DNA of 64,000 nt from Coprinellus micaceus (lineage: Eukaryota; Basidiomycota; Agaricomycetes; Agaricales; Psathyrellaceae). Shown here piece by piece: positions 40,621-50,802 of this stretch (its first letter is position 1; every line of letters starts with the position of its first letter). A program made the position numbers and the translations under genes. The stretch is taken from the NCBI GenBank assembly GCA_951394405.1, contig OX596335.1, positions 2,480,001 through 2,544,000 on the forward strand, given 5' to 3'. The notes beneath the pieces are model-generated. The model made no database searches, was not told the origin of the DNA, and saw only the letters and a program-made list of their open reading frames with translations.

Positions 40621-41912
40621 GCGACCAACTGGCTCAAAGCCCCCGACGAAGCTGACGACTACCTTCGGCTTGATGCCGCGGCGATAGTACGTCTGCAGAA
40701 AGTCCCTCACTTGGGCAGGATTTGAAGAAGTCCAAGGTGAAGTCTCAGGTTTAACAAGGATACGCGTTGGACATCCGTCCTTTGGAAGCAGTGCGTGATA
40801 GGGCGAGCGCGCATGGCAGACGGGATAGATTAAGCGCCCGCCAGCAACCCGTATGATCGCCGTAAAGGTCTTATTCTTGACCGCGACGGACGTGTGCCCT
40901 TCGGCCGGTGTACGGGATCTCCCTTTCCCTCGAAGCCAAGCTCGTGCAATCCGACGGCGACGAAGCGCTGAAACGTAGGCAGCCGTCTGGCGACACCATC
41001 GAAACCTGCTCACTTATGTTGCAGACAGCAGAGCGACGTGTACCGTTTACATAAATTGGGCCGTTAACACAAATTTTGCGAGAGTTTCGGAGATTTAGTG
41101 GTCCACAGCGAAAGTGCCGACCTGAGCAATGACAATCGGTGGCCACGGGAACGCCGGTTCACTCAACTGAAAGCCCGTGCAGAGGAATCCACTGCGAGGT
41201 AATCAAGCGCTCCAGAGCGGAATACTGGCGGATGACCTACAGGTCAAAAAGTGTAGTGCCTACGCCACCGAACTTCATAAATTTCAACTAGCTGAGCCAA
41301 TGGAAAATAAGTTCCAGGATAATCGAGGGGCTAATAGTAAAAGGATATCCGCTGTGGCAAGATTACATCTGTAGGTATACGCCTGATGGTCCCTGCCGAG
41401 CATAGGGTTACGCAGCTCAATAGATTCACTGACGGAAGGCATGGGTTTGTGCGGTTCGTCAAGCGGTTGGCAGGCAGCAGGCAGTTCCAGTCGGAAATGA
41501 GGTGAGACGTTGGTTGTTCTGATCATCAGACGTAAGTAAACCGAGGGAGGGGATGAACCAGGCACACGGAAACTCACTTGAGAAAAGAGGGTTATCCAAA
41601 GCACTACACATGCGGCGCGCCGGCCATGGCTGTTGGGGCATCGGAAACGATTGAGCCAGGGAGGGTGTCTGTCGGATAACGGAGAGCACTGCGGATCATC
41701 TGGTTTCTACACGAGGGGGAGGCGGGTAAACGTTGGGACATGTTGTGCGCACCCCGAGCACCACAACCGGGAGGGAAACACACAGACCTTCGCTTAAATC
41801 GCGCCAAGAGGGCGCTCGCAGTTTTCCGTTCCTCGTGGGGCGGAGTCGGCGGGCTGCAGACGCAACGGTCCCTTATTGAATTGTTGGTTGCCCAATGCCG
41901 TTGGGAGGTCAC
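40621..41912. other. Intergenic region
   Basis: About 1.3 kb between two minus-strand genes. An in-frame but non-conserved upward extension of the SDR frame reaches 41013. Nothing else is recognisable. Confidence 0.45.
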
Positions 41913-42242
41913 TCACCGGTCATCTCGCATGGCTTCAATGATGAACATCCTGTCATTCTTGGAGTCGCCCTCTTCTGCAGCGGCCGCGGCCGCTCCTGGA
42001 GCCTCCTCTACTCTGAGGCCGGTGACGATGAGGTCCTCCGAGATGCTGTGAGCCGTTGGCTGAGCCTCGTCGCTGTAATTGAGCACTAAGACTTGTTCGT
42101 TGGAGTGCTGAGGGAGCAACGCCAGCGGAGAGTCGTCATCGAAATGATACTGAATTGCGGGGTGTCTGAGGTTGTTGGAGGACGGGGGTTGCGAGGTGTT
42201 CTGGTGTGCGACGAGGATGTAGAAGGGAGGAGGCGCCGGCAT
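41913..42242 (-). CDS. Small conserved-looking protein, 109 residues, unknown function
   Basis: I do not recognise a named family. The frame begins MPAPPPFYILVAHQNTSQPP and runs through YHFDDDSPLALLPQHSNEQV, LVLNYSDEAQPTAHSISEDL and IVTGLRVEEAPGAAAAAAEE to a stop at 41913. The regular hydrophobic/acidic pattern with few rare residues looks coding, unlike surrounding frames. The last codons overlap a GTGAGT, so a further 3' exon is possible but not needed. The frame is open upstream to an ATG at 42314; the ATG at 42242 sits just before the ordered part. Divergent from the first CAP gene. Confidence 0.5.
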   Translation of the reverse strand: MPAPPPFYILVAHQNTSQPPSSNNLRHPAIQYHFDDDSPLALLPQHSNEQVLVLNYSDEAQPTAHSISEDLIVTGLRVEEAPGAAAAAAEEGDSKNDRMFIIEAMRDDR

Positions 42243-42587
42243 ATTGATGCCGCCCGATTGAAGGCGGACCCCATTATGAGCACGGGTCGAGCGCGTCTTG
42301 CATTCTGCAACCATGTCACTCTGCCGCTATCCGAGTTGGGGACGCCCATGTGCTGGAGCGCCAAGCACTCGTTCAAACCCGCAAACTGAATGACATTTTG
42401 CAGGCTCCATGACAACGACCGGGTTGCCTCTCGACAGTACATAAACCTCGATGTCTGTCGCGGGTCCGTTCCTTCATCTCCCCGACTTTCTGGCTTCTCG
42501 GTGTATTTGGCACCGTAGACTCGTTCCTTCTCCCCCTTCATTTTCCACTGTCTTTTCTTCTTGCTTTCTCGAGAACGTCTGGCTACT
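42243..42587. other. Divergent intergenic region before the CAP cluster
   Basis: 345 bp between the small minus-strand gene and the first CAP gene; the last 100 bp are pyrimidine-rich, as in a fungal leader. Nothing else seen. Confidence 0.4.
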
Positions 42588-43876
42588 ATGGCTCGTATTG
42601 CAACCATCCTCTCCATCTTGGTTTCGGCTGCCACCATCCAGACTGCTCTCGCGGGGCCCTCCTGTGCCTACAGGTACAAGGGCAAGCCCGAGTGTGTGGA
42701 AAAGTGCAAGGGTAGTTGGGGCTGGTCCGATGGCTTGCTCAATTCCAACCCATGGGGATCCGTCATCGTTTCCACAGAGGTGAAGACCAAAATTGAGAAT
42801 TATATCGCTCAGGCGTGCGGCTCTAGGTGTGTATCCTTTCAAGATGGGTGCACGGATTTTTTTGACATATTCGTACCAGCGTCCCTTCTTCTGTTCCCTC
42901 GAGCACCGTTGCTCCTGCGTCGCCCGCGTCTTCAACCGCCGCCGCTTCGGTGAGCATTCAGCCTGCTGCGGCTGCTGCCCCTACCCCTTCTTCGGACAAG
43001 GCTGTCCAGGTGACCTCGACCACTGCTTCGACCTCGGACCAGGCCTTCTCCGCCCCTCCATCCCTCGTCAAGGTTTCGAGCACCGCTTCGAACGTGACTC
43101 CCACCACCTTCTCTCGTCGCCCCGTCAGCTCTTCATCCAGCAGTCCCACCCTCGCCCCTACCTCATCCAAGGCTTCTTCGATACCCGTTGCGCCTAAACC
43201 CGCCACCACCACCGTTAAGGCCACGCCCATTACCTCGTCGGCCCCTGCTGCTACTTCTGCTGCCACTGGTGGATCTGGGTCCACCTCCGCCGCCGATATC
43301 GCCGCCTACCTCAAGGGTCACAACGACGTTCGCAGGAACCATGGCGCCGCTGACTTGACCTGGAGTGACGAGCTCGCCGCTGCCGCGCAGAAGTGGGCTA
43401 ACAACTGCGAGTGGAAGCATTCTGGTGGTGCTGTTGGAAAGTTCGGAGGTGCGTTGCCTTTTGCCGTATGTAACCTGAAGATCTGACGGGGGAGTTATGA
43501 CAGAGAACCTGTCCGCTGGTACCAACCTCGGCATTCCCGCTGCCATCAAGATGTGGACGGATGAGGTCTCGGAATACGACCCTGCCAACCCTCAATTTTC
43601 TCATTTCACTCAAGTCGTTTGGAAGGCCACTACCCAGGTTGGATGTGCCGTCCAGACTTGCAACGGCTTGCTTGGAGGCGTAAGCCACTCGTCTCACCTC
43701 TCCTCGCGCAAGGTGCTCACCTATCGCCCTGTAGAGCTCCGCTATTAAGTTCTACGTCTGTGAATACAACCCCGCCGGAAACGTTCTCGGCCGCTTCGGG
43801 TATGTCCTTCATTCTTCGAAGACTTGAATGGCATGGCTTACAGTTCGGGGTGTGCAGCGAAAACGTCCAAGTCTAA
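42588..43876 (+). CDS. Secreted CAP/PR-1/SCP-domain protein with N-terminal Cys domain
   Basis: Extracellular protein of the CAP superfamily; related fungal members bind sterols or lipids, but the role here is unknown. Exons: 42588-42826, 42880-43448, 43504-43679, 43735-43799 and 43858-43876; 355 residues. A signal peptide covers about residues 1-22 (MARIATILSILVSAATIQTA). A small four-Cys domain follows (CAYRYKGKPECVEKCKGSWG, then NPWGSVIVSTEVKTKIENYI and QAC). After a Ser/Thr/Ala/Pro-rich linker of about 130 residues, the CAP domain starts near residue 218. CAP signatures are GHNDVRRNHGAADLTWSDEL, FSHFTQVVWKATTQVGCAV and FYVCEYNPAGNVLGRF. The last exon encodes ENVQV. First and longest member of a tandem cluster. 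Confidence 0.9.
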
Positions 43877-45723
43877 AGCACATGGGCCAGCCCATGCCAG
43901 TTTCTTGGACTTCCTTTGCCGACCTTGCACTTATCACCTGGCCGTGATACTCAGTCTTTTGGTCCCAGAACCCCCCGACTCCTCTCCACACTCGAACCCG
44001 GCATCGACTACCGAGGTCGCCGCCATGCTTTACACTTTTCCATTTGCTTGCTATTCACCCCTTGCTACCCCTATTCCTTGCCACCCACGCTCTTTCCAAG
44101 AAGACATCTGCGATGTCACTCGCCAAACACAGTAGTTCAGTTAGTTGTAATTTCCTCAGTTTCAATGTCATGGAAGTTTCAAGGTTTCATTAGTGCGGGG
44201 CGAGGCCGACATGTGGACGGATTCGAGACTTTTATGCGTCCTAATGCCTCGTATTCTATGTACTCCGAGTCTCGTATGGGGTTCGCCGGCCCTTCAGTGA
44301 ACGGCAATTTCTATACATCGTGTCGAGTTATCATTGCAGCGAGTGGACGAATTGTGTGGATTCTGGTCGCGTTCTAGGTTGCTTCGGGTCGCACAAGGCC
44401 TCCCAATGCTGCGCAGCGTCGTCATGGCCTATCTCTTCGCATCGTCGCAGGTGCCGGATTAGGGCATGTCTTGTCCCAATTCGGCTGACTGGTGGGTTTG
44501 TCCAGGGAGAACCTAGTCTCGGCACAATTCCGTCCACTTGTGGACGGTCTTGTCGGAAAGTAGGCAGTGTTCGGGAGAATTTGCAAGAGGTGACGCCGAT
44601 TCAGATCACGGAAGGAATGATGGCGACCAAGGGACTCCCCTACCCCCCCAAAAAAGGACATTGTGGGCTGTGCTCGGCCCAGCACCTTCCCTCGGCATGA
44701 ACCCTCAGCTGACGGCCGTGATTGCGCCGCTCAACCAAATGGCACCGTCCAGCGCTCGAGTCGCGGTCGTTCCACCACTCTCCCTCTCGTTTCGTCTCTG
44801 TTTCTACAACTCAAGGCCAATATAGAGATGTCGGTGTGTGTATTCATTCATATTTTAAGGGAGACGTTGAGCCCACGCAGGTTACTTAGGGTATGGCTCC
44901 TGCGCGAAGATCAAAACGAAGACTGGAGGATTCCCGCACGACGTTCCGGTGAGGTTGAAATAATATCAAGCTGTTGCGTTGCACACTTAACATTTATTCG
45001 AACACGACAATAAGCGCTTATTAAAGGCTGTAGAGCCCCCCAACTCGCAGCTCAGGTCTCTCGGCCATGGATCGGCAGCTACACGGCGGGGATGCCAGCT
45101 GATGGTTTTCGGTTCTTCCCGTACTTCGGGAGTTTCCGACTCAGGGTCGAAGTCCCATCACCCCCTTCCATGATCTAAATCGGCGTCACCTCTTGAGAAT
45201 TTGCCAGCGCTGCAAAATGCCATCACTCGCGCATCAAACTTCTGGGTTCATTAGAAAGTTTGTAGTGGTTTTTGAAAAGACTACAAAACATCCCCTCCCT
45301 CCCTTGAAGGTCCCGATACATCCTGTCCCCCTAGTTTTTTTTGATATTCGTATGTAAAATGTATAGCGCCACAGAATTCCTCCCTATAGCCAACCGAGGG
45401 AACCGGCGCAACGAGCGCAATTGAGCAAATAGTGTCGAATTTGCACTGCCTATTCACAGGCCCTACTTACCTATAAGCCCCTCTCACGATTCGTGTGAGA
45501 GGTTGCTTATTTGAGCCTAAGGGAGAACCGTGGGTGGCGGACCCACACGGCCAACCTAATGGATCTGGCAGATGAACGGACAAGATAAAAATAGGATTAA
45601 ACTATCGGGTATCTAGGCCTTCCTAGCTCCAATAACGTATTTGCATCGCAGAGCGCGTTCGGCATAGAGTATTTAAATTTGAGCGCTGAATGGCAGGAAC
45701 CACTAGTACCACCCCCCAGCTAG
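43877..45723. other. Intergenic region inside the CAP cluster
   Basis: About 1.85 kb with no gene I can support. It includes a C/A run near 44645. The AT-rich box TATTTAAATTT near 45670 would suit a promoter for the decayed CAP copy that follows. Confidence 0.45.
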
Positions 45724-46056
45724 AAGCCATTCCTCTCTCTCTTGGCAGCTGCTACCATACCGGGCGCGCTCGCTGCCACGCCTGCAGAGATCAAAGACTA
45801 CCTCGATGGTCACAACCTGGTCCGACGTGATCACGGTGCGGCTGCCCTCAACTTGAACTGGAGCGACATGCTGGCCTCTGCTGCCCAGAAGTGGGTTGAC
45901 GGTTGCAAGGTCCAGCACTCAGGAGGGACCGTCGGTCCCTACGGAGTTCAACGCCTTGCCTATGATAACTGAAGGGCACCGCGGAGAATCTGGCTGCCGG
46001 CACGAACTTAGGTATAAGAGCGGCGATCAAATTATGGACGGATGAAGTCTGTGAGT

Positions 46057-47060
46057 CACTGAGCACGTCGCCGCGGGGAATTTTTACCAGTAGTGCCCGT
46101 CAGCTAGGAAAACGGAAGGGATTCCTAGGGACTATTTTTTCTAGGCCCTGGTAAAAATTACCCGACTTTGAGACGAAGGATATTTCCTCGTACAACGGGT
46201 AACAGGGGCGGGTGAAAATCGCCCGTGGGCACCAGACTGGGAAAGGGAGATGATCGAGCGAGTAAAGTCGGAACGGGGAAACAGCACTGGGAATTGCCTT
46301 GGGTGCTGTGTCGAGGAGACCGAGCGGCTGACTGTTGGCTGACTAGCCGCTTTCTTGACCGACTTACGGGACATATAAGGATGGCACTCCTCCGCTGCAT
46401 CCCATCAGAGGGGTAGAGTAATCCCCTTCAGGGCGAGTAGTATCCTCCTTTCAACTGCTATCAGACAATTTACTCACTCGCTCTATATAGACTTTCTTTC
46501 AACAAGGCTCAATACCACTCTGGTGTCCCCAGTGCGTTTTACGACTCGGCGTGAACGAGGACTTTCGATGGGCGACGTTCATACCGGTACATGATACCCA
46601 TTTCCTGTTGACATCCTATTACTTCGCACTGGTTTTATTCTCACGTATATACAGCCTACTCTACGTTTGTTATAGGCGCCCCCTGTACGACCCCCTACTA
46701 CGCTCTAATTGAATACCCACTTTCCTCGTGACTATAACCCGTTTGCCTGGTCATTTTAACCCGGCGCTGGTAAAAATAACCCGGTGGCCGAGTAAAGTTT
46801 GCCCGTCACCTCATAGGCAGCAACGAGGCAATATTACCCGTCGGACGAGGTAAAACCCCCCGATTCCCCGGTACGGGCTGCCTGGTAAACTGTTTCAAAA
46901 TCGGGTTATTTTCCCTCGGCTGATTCCCTGTTTCCACTTTACCAGTCCGGGGAATGATTGCCCGTCAAACTGGGAAGCATTACCAGTCTGGCTGGTAAAT
47001 ATTCCCAGTTTGACGGGCAATCTCGACGGGCAATTATTACCAGGGGGCACCCACTCAGTG
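46057..47060. mobile_element. CACTA-like non-autonomous element (1,004 bp) in a CAP intron
   Basis: Ends are CACTGAG and CTCAGTG, flanked by a 3-bp direct repeat AGT (46054-46056 and 47061-47063). This fits CACTA/EnSpm elements, which have CACT(A/G) termini and 3-bp duplications. Removing the element and one AGT leaves a 58-nt intron, GTGAGT to TTCAG with a CTAAT branch-like site, the normal size here. Both subterminal regions are packed with degenerate copies of ACCAG, GCCCGTC and GGTAAAAATTACCCG in both orientations, as CACTA ends usually are. No frame exceeds about 80 residues and none resembles a transposase. The terminal rep is short (7 bp), so the superfamily call is an inference. Confidence 0.72.
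46956..47022. repeat. Perfect 21-bp inverted repeat (hairpin) in the CACTA-like element
   Basis: Arms 46956-46976 (GATTGCCCGTCAAACTGGGAA) and 47002-47022 are exact inverted copies. A 25-nt spacer itself contains TTACCAG and CTGGTAA facing each other, so the whole 67 bp can fold into a long stem. Confidence 0.85.
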
Positions 47061-47354
47061 AGTATTACCAACTAATCTCTGCCTATACCTTCCGTTGAAC
47101 GAGGCACCCATTCAGTTCAATACGACCCGACCAATCCCCAACCCTCGCACTTCGCGCAACTCGTATGGAAGGGCACCACCCAAGTGGGCTATGCACATGC
47201 ACCACCATTTTCCCCAACAATGTCGCTGCCCAATTCTACGCCTGCGAGTACAATCCTCCCGGAAATGTTATCGGGCGCTTTCCGTGAGTGAACCAATATA
47301 TACTATCCGATGATACCGCTGACGTTCTTCCGCAGCCAAAATGTTCAGAAGTGA

Positions 47355-48109
47355 TTAAGGGGATACGCGAGTGAATGTAGAGCACACCTACTGCCAGTTC
47401 CGCCCTTGCCTTTGTTACTTCGTATGGGGCGACCTTTCGTAATGTATCTGCTCCCAGTCAACGCCCCGGGGCTTCGAACGTCTAGTTTTTCTGAGTTGTG
47501 ACATATTGATCGTATCGAATCTAGCCTCGTAGTTCAACCGCATCTGCTCCCCATGTTATATCAGGGACACCTCGAAAGACTTCCTTACGAAGACTAAATT
47601 AGGAGATGTTCTATCCAAATCCGGTTCACCCGGTAGTCGGCGACATGTTTGGCCCGTCGTCACGTCACACGATAGGCTAGACGGGCGCTTCAGGCACGAA
47701 ACCTGACTGACGAGTATCTGCATTGCTTGAAACACAGAGTATTGATGATTAGTGGATATGGTACTCACTGAAGGGTACTGTTCAATGACTGCACGTCGGT
47801 GACGGTCCCTATCGAGAGCTCCCTGCTACACTTACAAACTCCATGGCTGGTTTCACCGCATCGGTGGTCGCCCTCACCTCGCGCGAACAGGGGTTATGGG
47901 TGCCAATTCCAAGTTCTCTCTCTCTCTCTCTCCGTGGGTAGCCCGGGAGATGCGTTCCGCAGCCGCAAGGCGCGAATGCGGCGTGGTGAGAGCGAATCTG
48001 GCGCTGATCAGACGGTCGTAAACAAGCAATGAGCGGTGAAAGTTGGGTGTAGGAACCGATCGCGATTAGCCAAGGTATAAACAGATTTTTCTAATATCGG
48101 GTGGCGGCC
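47355..48109. other. Intergenic region inside the CAP cluster
   Basis: About 750 bp. Holds a short (CT)n microsatellite near 47913-47932 and no recognisable gene. Confidence 0.45.
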
Positions 48110-48180
48110 CAGTTTAATTGTGACATGGCGCACTTCACGCACGTTATTTGGATGCGAACGACCGAAGTCGGCCACGCAGG
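48110..48180 (+). pseudogene. CAP/PR-1 relic fragment (copy 2)
   Basis: A single exon-sized remnant reads FNCDMAHFTHVIWMRTTEVG followed by HA. It aligns with the conserved CAP block SHFTQVVWKATTQVGCA of the neighbours. The Cys is lost and no flanking CAP exons are recognisable. Confidence 0.65.
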
Positions 48181-48624
48181 GAAAACATGGTCGCTGGAAA
48201 TGTTCCTGTTGGTGAGATTAGAGGTCAGCTGGTGGTTGTCCTTACTCGGTGTAACCCTAACTATAACGTTTAGGAGTCATGATATAGCTGCCCAGGGCGT
48301 TCGGTTAGGGCGGTATTCGATCTGGCCAGATCGAAGGATCTTGTTCCCCGATGGTCCAAATGTGGGATACTTAGCACGGCCGGTAGATACCTATGCGAGG
48401 TTCGGAATTGATAGGTCCGGGGTTGCGTTCCGTCGAAGGAGGAACCAAGGATAAACTGATGCCATCCACTGGCGTCTATCAGCGCATTGGGTTGGATAGT
48501 AGGTGCTGATGCAATGCTTGAGATTCGCGGTTGCACGCTACCCGCGCCAAGTCGACCCCGCATCCGGGTATAAAATGGACGACACTTGCCTTGCTGTACC
48601 CTAGGACTTTGACAGTCGATCGAC
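48181..48624. other. Intergenic region upstream of the second intact CAP gene
   Basis: 444 bp, probably the promoter of the following CAP gene. A TATAAA lies near 48570, about 55 bp before the ATG. Confidence 0.4.
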
Positions 48625-49437
48625 ATGGCGCCGGCACGCTTTGTATTCATGCTCTTCGTTGCACTCGTGGCTACTGTGTGGCCTTTAACGACGGCTGCCC
48701 CTATACCTGCGCGCTTTGGTCGCCCTCCATCAACAACGGCGACACCGACCCAGGATGCGACTGCTCCAACGTCGGCTCAGGTCACGAGCTCGGACACCTC
48801 TGCTCCAGCACCTGCCACGCAGGCCTCAAGCTCGGACCCTGCAATCCAACAGTATCTCGACGGCCACAACGCTGTTCGAAGGAACCATGGCGCACCAGAC
48901 CTGGTTTGGGACGACACAGCCGCTGCAGCCGCTCAAACCTGGGCAAACAATTGCAAGTTTGAACATGAGGGAAGCGGTCCGTACGGAGGTTAGATCTATG
49001 TTCGATACCACTACTTGGAGGAGAGTTGGTTGACTCAGTTTTTCATGCAGAAAACCTGGCTGCAGGGACTAACCTGGATATCCGGGGTGGAATTCAGCTT
49101 TGGGCAGACGAAGTCGGTAGGTGCGGAGGCTTGTAATTTCCGAACCTGTTAACCTGATCATACCTTGGCTTCGATGACAGCGGATTATAATCCTTCGAAT
49201 CCCCAATACTCCCATTTCACGCAAGTCGTCTGGAAGAGCACGACGGGCGTAGGGTGCGCCTCCGCCCAATGTAATGGCATGCTTGGATCGGGTGCGGCGA
49301 TATTCTACGTGTGCAAATACGCTCCCCCCGGCAACGTGATAGGTCAATTCGAGTGAGTGTGCTCGCTCGCAGTATGACTGTTGGGTTCTGTGCTAACCCA
49401 TGAATCTCTTCCCTGCAGAGCGAATGTCCAAGTCTGA
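48625..49437 (+). CDS. Secreted CAP/PR-1/SCP-domain protein, short form
   Basis: Exons: 48625-48988, 49051-49116, 49181-49352 and 49419-49437; 206 residues. The signal peptide is about residues 1-24 (MAPARFVFMLFVALVATVWP). A short Ser/Thr/Pro/Ala-rich linker runs to about residue 68. The CAP domain carries GHNAVRRNHGAPDLVWDDTA, ENLAAGTNLDIRGGIQLWAD, YSHFTQVVWKSTTGVGCA and FYVCKYAPPGNVIGQF. Unlike the first gene it lacks the Cys-rich N-terminal domain and the intron between the WKST block and FYVC. The first, second and last introns are at the same sites and phases as in the first gene, so the two are paralogues by duplication. All splice sites are canonical; it looks functional. Confidence 0.9.
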
Positions 49438-49860
49438 GCTCGTTGTCAATGCGTGGCCGGGACCTGCAAGAAAGCAAGGATACTCACCCTTGCGGGAGAC
49501 GAATGGGAGCCTGTAAGCCGCCACGAACAAGGCATTGTAGGGTGCTGCGAATTATTTGCGTTGTCGGGGGTAGGCCGGGGGAAATGTTAATAGATGTATA
49601 CCCGTCGGAAGATCGTTGGAGATTCTGGCCGACCCCTCCACAGCAAAGGTTGGATCTCTATAAAGTGGGTGTCGCCGATCTACGAGGTCAATTCACGCTT
49701 TCCCACCCTCATGATACTACACTTCAGGCATACGCCTCTGTGCTCTTCGCACTCATGGGCGCCGTCCCTTCGACGGGGGCAACATTTTAACCCCCCCTTG
49801 TTCATGCGGCGAGTAAGAGGGGCAGGTCAATTTCGCGCGTCCTTCCAATCGCGCAACCAG
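49438..49860. other. Intergenic region inside the CAP cluster
   Basis: About 420 bp with no gene seen. A frame ending LFALMGAVPSTGATF (49735-49790) could be the remnant signal peptide of the next decayed copy. Confidence 0.4.
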
Positions 49861-50434
49861 CTATCCCGGTGCCCACAACGGCGTTCGTGGGCACTACGGA
49901 GCTGACTCGGAGGACCTCGTCTGGGATGATACGGTTGCTACGGCCGCTCAGGTATTGGCGGACTGTAGGTTTCGTACATGAAGGTGGGAGTCTGTATGGA
50001 GGTCAGCACCCTTGGGCCGTCACTGCTGAATAAAGTGAACTAATCTCGAGAATTCGGAGAACATGGCGGCGAGACCAGTGGCCTGGACATACAGACTGCT
50101 ATTCAGCTCTGGGCAGACGACTACTCACTAAGATATTGCACAAGGTCAATTGACCGTATGGGGCCGACAAAATAGCGGAACAAGACCCATCGAATCCCCA
50201 AGCGTCCCACTTCAAGCAGCTCGTGTGGCAAAGCACCAGGAATGCGCAACGTATCGGCACCTTTAGGATAGATACAGCATTGTCAGCAAAGTTTTATGTT
50301 TGTAAGTATAGGTATAGCCCTCCTGGAAGTGTACTGGGCGAATTCGAGGGGTCGGTCAAGTCCGTTTGATTCCTGACCTTGCTGGGCCAATGGGGGACTT
50401 CAATACTTTGCAGTGAGAACGTTTAGGTTTGACG
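49861..50434 (+). pseudogene. CAP/PR-1 gene, decayed copy 3
   Basis: Fragments appear in CAP order but in shifting frames: AHNGVRGHYGADSEDLVWDD then TVATAAQVLADCRF; a segment reading ENM followed by LDIQTAIQLWADD after a frameshift; PSNPQASHFKQLVWQST; and FYVCKY plus SPPGSVLGEFE. The spacing of the pieces matches the exons of the intact gene just upstream. No start codon and several frame breaks make it non-functional. It most resembles the short-form CAP gene. Confidence 0.82.
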
Positions 50435-50802
50435 AGCGCTCCCCATGAGATGTAGCACGCGAGGAATAAATGGTTGGAGCAGGACTTGTTTCGTTCCGCC
50501 CTGTGAGGGATCATTCGTACGATGATACGTTAGCAGTGACGAGGCCGTTCAGCGTTCACGCCTGTTTGGCCAATTGAATGTTAGCTGGAGCAGGTCAACG
50601 GGTGGTTGGTCAGACTGCATCCGACCGCCGGCCATCAACGCATCACGAACTCTACCCTAACCCTAACTCACAGTCTGCATCATGCCTTCCACATTCATTG
50701 CACTCCCCTTCGCCCCTACCGAGGGCGCCAAAATGCTCTAGCACGCCATCCTGCTCGTGGACGAGGCCTGAATCAGGTTAGGCGACAAGAAATTGGAGAC
50801 AG
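50435..50802. other. Intergenic region upstream of DLT1
   Basis: About 370 bp, presumed DLT1 promoter. It contains ACCCTAACCCTAACT near 50653, only two units of a telomere-like motif. Confidence 0.4.

Larger units (their letters stand above)
45724..47354 (+). pseudogene. CAP/PR-1 gene, decayed copy 1 (holds a 1-kb element)
   Basis: Clear CAP homology, but broken. The first part has a signal-like KPFLSLLAAATIPGALAATP and GHNLVRRDHGAAALNLNWSD. It has no ATG: a TAG precedes the Lys codon where the start should be. At the first intron site the donor GT is replaced by TT (45947-45948) and the acceptor reads GCGG (45981-45984), leaving a 38-nt unspliceable remnant. The next exon (ENLAAGTNLGIRAAIKLWTD) ends at 46050. 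The intron 46051-47115 contains a 1,004-bp element. Beyond it come YDPTNPQPSHFAQLVWKGTT, a frameshift with loss of the Cys pair, FYACEYNPPGNVIGRF and a final NVQK exon (47335-47354). The order of parts matches the intact neighbours. Confidence 0.88.

Noticed and set aside
47913..47932. (CT)n tract
   Set aside because: Short simple repeat, common in fungal intergenic DNA; noted only in the region entry.
50648..50668. Telomere-like CCCTAACCCTAAC
   Set aside because: Only about two units, in the middle of the window between genes; too short to call an interstitial telomere.
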